Of a stretch of 38,588 bases of DNA, positions 34,617 through 38,588 are shown piece after piece. This DNA is from Flavobacterium beibuense F44-8 (GTDB lineage: Bacteria > Bacteroidota > Bacteroidia > Flavobacteriales > Flavobacteriaceae): contig NZ_JRLV01000017.1 in assembly GCF_000769915.1 (NCBI RefSeq), positions 1 to 38,588 on the forward strand, written 5' to 3'. A program made the position numbers and the translations under genes. Position 1 is the stretch's first letter, and every line of letters begins with the position of its first letter. Under the pieces are notes generated by a model. That model had not been told where the DNA came from. It did no database searches and saw nothing but the letters and a program-made list of their open reading frames with translations.

Positions 34617-35228
34617 ATGTTTGACGTTTTAATTATTGGCGGAGGGGTATCCGGGGTATCCTGTGCACTTATATTGGGCTCTGCCCTAAACAAGCCTTAT
34701 GCACAGAGCAAAAAAATAGGAATATTTACACACCAGAAAGCATCAGCATTACAGGATGCATTATTCAACAACGCTTACGGAATACCACAGGGAAAACTAG
34801 GTAAGGACATCATGGAAGAAAGCCTTGAACACCTGCATAACGCCTACCCTGATGTAGAGCAAATTGAAAAAGAAAAGGTTATTAAAGTGGAAGGCGAAGC
34901 CGGAAACTTTACAGTTACTACAAACAAAAATACCTATAACACAAAAATTATAGTGGTTGCAATAGGGTCGGCTAATACTTTTGCTATTGAAGGCCTTACG
35001 GAATATGTTATACCACATAAAAAAGCGATGCCTGAAAAGAACAGGATACAGCTTAAAAACGATGATCATTTAGTAACCGAAGGCATTTATGCAGCGGGAA
35101 CTCTTGCCGGATGGAGAAGCCAGCTTTCCATCGCTGCCGGAAGTGGCGCATCTGTAGGTACAGATATCCTTACATTATGGAATAACGGAATCCCGTCGCA
35201 GCATCACGACAGCACACGGGTAAAATAA
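34617..35228 (+). CDS. Compact FAD-binding oxidoreductase-like protein
   Basis: 203 residues, related to thioredoxin reductase but missing the central NADPH domain. The N-terminal FAD motif GGGVSGVSC (GxGxxG type) is followed by a TrxR-like middle and the C-terminal flavin-binding sequence GIYAAGTLAGWRSQLSIAAGSG. TrxR is about 310 residues with a CxxC pair; here there is one cysteine (near residue 22) and no CxxC, so it cannot do thioredoxin reduction the usual way. Co-transcribed with the small membrane protein upstream; the 3' end forms a bidirectional hairpin with the opposing protease gene. Confidence 0.85.
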   Translation: MFDVLIIGGGVSGVSCALILGSALNKPYAQSKKIGIFTHQKASALQDALFNNAYGIPQGKLGKDIMEESLEHLHNAYPDVEQIEKEKVIKVEGEAGNFTVTTNKNTYNTKIIVVAIGSANTFAIEGLTEYVIPHKKAMPEKNRIQLKNDDHLVTEGIYAAGTLAGWRSQLSIAAGSGASVGTDILTLWNNGIPSQHHDSTRVK

Positions 35229-35250
35229 TAACAGGTAATTTCAACAGATT

Positions 35251-35301
35251 AAAAGCCGTATGGCCGGGAATTATTTTTTCTCATCAGCCAGTACGGCTTT
35301 T
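35251..35301. terminator. Long-loop bidirectional terminator overlapping the protease gene end
   Basis: AAAAGCCGTA (35251-35260) and TACGGCTTTT (35292-35301) are perfect complements, extended after a G bulge by TGGC/GCCA. The right arm and part of the loop are inside the minus-strand S41 protease gene, whose stop is at 35271-35273. Confidence 0.65.
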
Positions 35302-36884
35302 ATCATATTATCTTCCCTCAATACCATTTTATAATAGGCTGTATCGTTTACCAGCTGCTTTACAAATTCTGCAGCGATATAAAACTTAACTCTATGTTTG
35401 TGCTTAGCTAAATCAAATATCAGTCCGTTATCAGACAGGTATTTTGCAAAGTCGGCATAATACTTATCGGTATTCAAAACCTTATCGGCAACTTCTTTCT
35501 CATTAAGACTTTCAAACTCTTTCCTCTGTTTGTCCAGTTCTTCAAAAACAAAGTAACTTACAAAGCCCGACTGCATTATCATACTCACTCCCTCATCACC
35601 ATGTTTACCTTCCATAGGCACAAACAAATCAGGAATTATACCTCCTCCTCCATAAACAGTACGACCTTTAAGGGTTTTATATTTTAAAGTATCAGCTATT
35701 TTAATACTATCGGCAGCATAAAGCTCTCCACTTTCATAACGCTTAGAAAAATCATTAAAATACTCATCACCCCCGTGCGCATAACTACGCTGTATAGATC
35801 TGCCTGACGGAGTATAATAACGGGCAACAGTTAATCGTACTGCCGAACCGTCCCCTAAAGGCATTTCACGCTGTACAAGCCCTTTACCAAACGACCGGCG
35901 ACCTACAATAGTCCCCCTGTCGTTATCCTGAATAGCTCCTGCTAATATTTCACTTGCCGATGCACTGTTTTCGTTTATAAGCAAATACAATTTACCTTTT
36001 TCAAAATCTCCCTTATCGGTAGAATAGGTAATATCTTCTCGATCCCTTTTGTTTTTTGTTTTTACTATTACCAAATCATCCTGCAAAAGATCATCGGCTA
36101 TATCAACCGCCATTTCAAGATAGCCACCGCCGTTATCCCTTAAGTCAATCATAAGCGACTCTGCCCCCTGACTCTTTAAATCAAGTAGCGCCTTATGGAA
36201 CTCCTCATAAGTAGTTTCGGCAAAACGGTTAATTTTTATGTAGCCGGTTTTATTGTCCAATAATACTGCCGCATCCACACTTTTTATGGGTATTATATCC
36301 CTAACCACATTTACTTTAAACTGCTTACCTTCTGTTTTTCGATAAACAGTAAGTTCTATAGACGAACCTTCCTCTCCCTTAAGTTTAGAGAAAAGGCTAT
36401 CGTTAGGCAGTTTTCTGCCGTAAAGCTGATCGTTACCTGCAAACAATATACGGTCTCCAGCCTTTATACCCGCCTTATCAGACGGCCCCTGAGGCACCGG
36501 CTTAATAATGGCAACAGAGTCTTTATACATATAGAAGTTAACCCCTATACCCACAAAATCCCCTTTCATACTTTGGGCTACCTGCCTCATGTCTTCTTTG
36601 GCAATATAAACCGAATGCGGATCCAGTTTTTCCAGTATGTTATTTACGGTAAGATCTACAATAGAGTCGGTATTCACATTATCCACATAGTCGCTCTCAA
36701 TAAAATCCATAAGTCTGTTAAGCTTATTTTTATGGGAGCTTTTGGAAATGAACGTTTGGTTTCCGGAGAATACATTAAAAAAATTACCCATAATCACTCC
36801 GGCCGCCAGGGCTACTGAAATTATGATAGGCAGGTAAATTTTATTCACCTGATTGTTTTTCGGTCTGTTATCTCCGTTTTCCAT
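35271..36884 (-). CDS. ctpA: S41 family C-terminal processing peptidase
   Basis: 537 residues. One N-terminal transmembrane helix (about 17-36) places it in the periplasm. A PDZ domain lies around 105-190 (FVGIGVNFYMYKDSVAI, GPSDKAGIKAGDRILFAG). The catalytic pair is Ser309 (LLINENSASASEILAGAI) with Lys334 (RRSFGKGLVQ), 25 residues apart as in Prc/CtpA. The C-terminal 170 residues are a helical extension. Substrates (lipoproteins, cell-wall enzymes, secreted proteins) are inferred. It begins one nt after the dCMP deaminase stop, so it is co-translated. Confidence 0.95.
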   Translation of the reverse strand: MENGDNRPKNNQVNKIYLPIIISVALAAGVIMGNFFNVFSGNQTFISKSSHKNKLNRLMDFIESDYVDNVNTDSIVDLTVNNILEKLDPHSVYIAKEDMRQVAQSMKGDFVGIGVNFYMYKDSVAIIKPVPQGPSDKAGIKAGDRILFAGNDQLYGRKLPNDSLFSKLKGEEGSSIELTVYRKTEGKQFKVNVVRDIIPIKSVDAAVLLDNKTGYIKINRFAETTYEEFHKALLDLKSQGAESLMIDLRDNGGGYLEMAVDIADDLLQDDLVIVKTKNKRDREDITYSTDKGDFEKGKLYLLINENSASASEILAGAIQDNDRGTIVGRRSFGKGLVQREMPLGDGSAVRLTVARYYTPSGRSIQRSYAHGGDEYFNDFSKRYESGELYAADSIKIADTLKYKTLKGRTVYGGGGIIPDLFVPMEGKHGDEGVSMIMQSGFVSYFVFEELDKQRKEFESLNEKEVADKVLNTDKYYADFAKYLSDNGLIFDLAKHKHRVKFYIAAEFVKQLVNDTAYYKMVLREDNMIKAVLADEKK

Positions 36885-36885
36885 A

Positions 36886-37326
36886 TTACTCTGTATCTAA
36901 ATCCTCTACATGCACCACTTCAACGCCCGCCCTCATTAAAAAGTCGATACCCGAATTATCTTTATAACTGCTTTGGTATACCACTCTTTTAATGCCCGAC
37001 TGATGTATTAGTTTACTACAGTCCTTACAGGGAGACATGGTTATGTAAAGCGTAGCTCCCTCACACGACTGTGTGGAACGTGCTACTTTTAATATTGCAT
37101 TTGCTTCGGCATGCAGTACATACCATTTTGTTAGGCCTTCGTTATCTTCACAGCAGTTCTCAAAGCCCGATGGGGTACCATTGTATCCGTCAGATATTAT
37201 CATTCTGTCTTTTACAATAATTGCACCTACTTTTTTCCTTACGCAATAAGACAGCTGTCCCCATTCTCTGGCTATCCTTAGATAAGCCTTATCGTATTTA
37301 TTCAGTTTTTTATCCTTCATTATCAA
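36886..37326 (-). CDS. dCMP deaminase
   Basis: 146 residues; zinc enzyme converting dCMP to dUMP, feeding dTTP synthesis. His72-Ala-Glu74 (WYVLHAEANAIL) and Cys100/Cys103 (MSPCKDCSKL) form the zinc site, with the family SDGYNGTPSGFENC. The N-terminus may start at the second Met (residue 3). Middle gene of a minus-strand operon: HupE/UreJ-like protein, dCMP deaminase, S41 protease; 50 nt after the first and 1 nt before the last. Confidence 0.93.
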   Translation of the reverse strand: MIMKDKKLNKYDKAYLRIAREWGQLSYCVRKKVGAIIVKDRMIISDGYNGTPSGFENCCEDNEGLTKWYVLHAEANAILKVARSTQSCEGATLYITMSPCKDCSKLIHQSGIKRVVYQSSYKDNSGIDFLMRAGVEVVHVEDLDTE

Positions 37327-37376
37327 AGCCTACAGTCAAATTTAAGCTTTTTCACTTAATTTATTATGCTAATTAT

Positions 37377-37964
37377 TTACCAGATACGGTTATGAATTAT
37401 CATAGGAACCACTACCCCCGCCACAAACGAGCAGGTAACCAGTATCCAGTCCCTAAGGGTAAAGCGTAAAAAGGTTTGTACCGCCCACGACAGTAATAGC
37501 ACGATAAGCACTATAATTACCTGCGCCACCTCTATACCCAATGCAAATTCCATTAACGGAACCAATTTGTCTCCACTGTTGTTTGCTACAAGCATTTTGA
37601 AATAGCTTGAAAAACCCAAACCGTGTATTATGCCAAAAAACAGGGTGGTAAAGGCAAGGAAGTTCACATTGTCTTTTTTACCCGATTTATTAGCCCTAAA
37701 AATATTATAAACCGCTGTTATAAAAATAGTGACCGGGATAAGAAATTCCACCAAACTTGATTTTACCGATATAATATCATACACGGCAAGTATAAGCGAC
37801 ATACTGTGCCCTATGGTAAACAACGTTACCAGCAATAACACGTTTTTCCAGTCCTTAAAAACATAAGGAACGGTTAAGGCCACAATAAAAAGTACGTGGT
37901 CATAAGCATTGATATCCAGCACATGGTAAAGCCCCTGCTGAAAGTATAATTGAAATTCCGACAT
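37377..37964 (-). CDS. HupE/UreJ-like membrane protein
   Basis: 195 residues with about six hydrophobic helices. The first motif YHVLDINAYDHVLFIVAL carries conserved His/Asp residues, and IGHSMSLILAV and FGIIHGLGFSSYF have further His residues of the type used for metal (nickel/cobalt) transport in the HupE/UreJ_2 family. No urease or hydrogenase genes are nearby, so the role is open. First gene of the operon with dCMP deaminase and the S41 protease. Confidence 0.9.
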   Translation of the reverse strand: MSEFQLYFQQGLYHVLDINAYDHVLFIVALTVPYVFKDWKNVLLLVTLFTIGHSMSLILAVYDIISVKSSLVEFLIPVTIFITAVYNIFRANKSGKKDNVNFLAFTTLFFGIIHGLGFSSYFKMLVANNSGDKLVPLMEFALGIEVAQVIIVLIVLLLSWAVQTFLRFTLRDWILVTCSFVAGVVVPMIIHNRIW

Positions 37965-38095
37965 AATATAGATTCAGTATTTGCAAGCTGTAAACTTACA
38001 TCAATTTTTACAAAATACCTTACTGAAAAAACGCGATTAAGACATAATATTGTCAAAAACTTTTAAAAAATTACTCACGACATAAAATATAGAAT

Positions 38096-38103
38096 TATAT
38101 TTG
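38096..38103 (+). promoter_or_regulatory. -7 box TATATTTG for the TerB-family gene
   Basis: Perfect TAnnTTTG match 26 nt before the ATG at 38130. No TTG at the -33 distance. Confidence 0.6.
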
Positions 38104-38129
38104 CCGAAAATTTATAACATATAGAAATT

Positions 38130-38561
38130 ATGTCTATTTCAGATTTATTTGATAGCGGCTTTAAGAACAGAAACAAAGGACACTTTTCGGCTATTGTAAG
38201 AGTAGCAATGGAAAACGGTCACGTGAGTTCTGAAGAAAAAGCGTTTCTTGACAAACTTGCCAAACAACTTGAAATTTCGGAAGAGGAATATCTTGAGATA
38301 ATGGCAAACCCGTTAAAATATCCTATTAACCCTCCATACCTACACGTACACAGGCTGGAGCGTTTATACGACCTGTCAAGAATGGTATATGCTGATCACA
38401 TACTGGGACCAAAACAAAAAGAGATTCTTACCCGTTTTGCTCTTGCCTTGGGCTTTACTCCAGGAAACGTAAAATACATTGTAGACAAAGCCCTTTCGCT
38501 TTTAGTATTAAATGTAGATCTTGACACTTTCCTTTACGAAATGCAACACATGAATAAATAA
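38130..38561 (+). CDS. TerB-family protein
   Basis: 143 residues, all alpha-helical. The stretch GHFSAIVRVAMENGHVSSEEKAFLDKLAKQL in part and YADHILGPKQKEILTRFALALGFTPG match the tellurite resistance TerB fold (DjlA-like), with an acidic pair that can bind a divalent ion. No ter operon is visible, so tellurite resistance should not be assumed. The gene has its own promoter and ends at a perfect terminator at the window edge. Confidence 0.9.
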   Translation: MSISDLFDSGFKNRNKGHFSAIVRVAMENGHVSSEEKAFLDKLAKQLEISEEEYLEIMANPLKYPINPPYLHVHRLERLYDLSRMVYADHILGPKQKEILTRFALALGFTPGNVKYIVDKALSLLVLNVDLDTFLYEMQHMNK

Positions 38562-38566
38562 TAAAA

Positions 38567-38588
38567 AAAGCCCCGATATCGGGGCTTT
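38567..38588. terminator. Terminator of the TerB-family gene
   Basis: AAAGCCCCGATATCGGGGCTTT is a perfect palindrome with a GC-rich stem, preceded by an A-run; the T-run continues past the edge. It likely works for both strands. Confidence 0.85.

Noticed and set aside
38130..38561. Tellurite-resistance operon
   Set aside because: TerB-like proteins occur alone; no terA, terC, terD, terE or terZ is visible in the window.
1..38588. CRISPR array, tRNA or rRNA genes, mobile element
   Set aside because: No regular spaced repeats, cloverleaf sequence, transposase, integrase or terminal repeats were found; gene order looks like ordinary chromosome.

Overview
The window is a stretch of chromosomal core genome from a member of the Flavobacteriaceae (Bacteroidota), most like Flavobacterium. 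The evidence is an AT-rich sequence, gliding-motility genes gldD and gldE downstream of mutY and ssb, family proteins typical of this group (DUF3078, DUF3109, a HupE/UreJ-type protein), start codons without Shine-Dalgarno sequences, and repeated use of the Bacteroidota -7 promoter element TAnnTTTG. I see no tRNA or rRNA gene, CRISPR array, insertion sequence, prophage or integrase.

Layout, left to right. 1-2.4 kb: the end of an unidentified gene, aat, two small hypothetical membrane or secreted proteins, then rplU-rpmA (L21, L27) on the minus strand. 2.6-6.0 kb: a two-gene operon for a secreted M16 metalloprotease pair, one catalytic and one lacking the zinc motif and carrying an extra C-terminal domain. 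6.1-7.6 kb: a divergent pair, an EamA exporter and a lipoprotein with a heavy-metal-associated domain. 7.7-11.1 kb: mutY-ssb-gldE-gldD on the minus strand, coupling DNA repair genes to gliding/type IX secretion genes. 11.2-14.1 kb: an HU-family protein, a 30-residue very basic microprotein, rng (RNase G/E) and a hypothetical gene. 14.1-16.3 kb: a lipoprotein and an AraC-type regulator divergent from a small secreted protein, with a perfect 16-bp palindrome between them.

16.4-24.2 kb: pbpC and a giant thioester-containing alpha-2-macroglobulin lipoprotein (yfhM type), overlapping and translationally linked, the classic bacterial periplasmic defence/repair pair. 24.4-27.7 kb: tadA divergent from dxs, then a DUF3078 outer-membrane protein. 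27.7-32.8 kb: nrdB-nrdA (class Ia ribonucleotide reductase) followed on the same strand by a small hypothetical gene and dgt (dNTP triphosphohydrolase), so synthesis and breakdown of dNTPs are neighbours. 33.1-35.2 kb: DUF3109 gene divergent from a MarC-family protein, a tiny membrane protein and a compact FAD-binding protein. 35.3-38.0 kb: a HupE/UreJ-like protein, dCMP deaminase and a S41 C-terminal processing protease form a minus-strand operon. 38.1 kb to the end: a TerB-family gene and its terminator.

Nothing here is a clear new defence or biosynthetic system. The more interesting signals are small: a conserved-looking 30-aa basic protein behind HU, a 20-nt sequence shared by the rplU and HU promoters, probable leaderless mRNAs, palindromic operator candidates before nrdB and beside the AraC gene, a GTTGA-rich inverted repeat in the rng leader, and an RNase G/E without its zinc-link cysteines.
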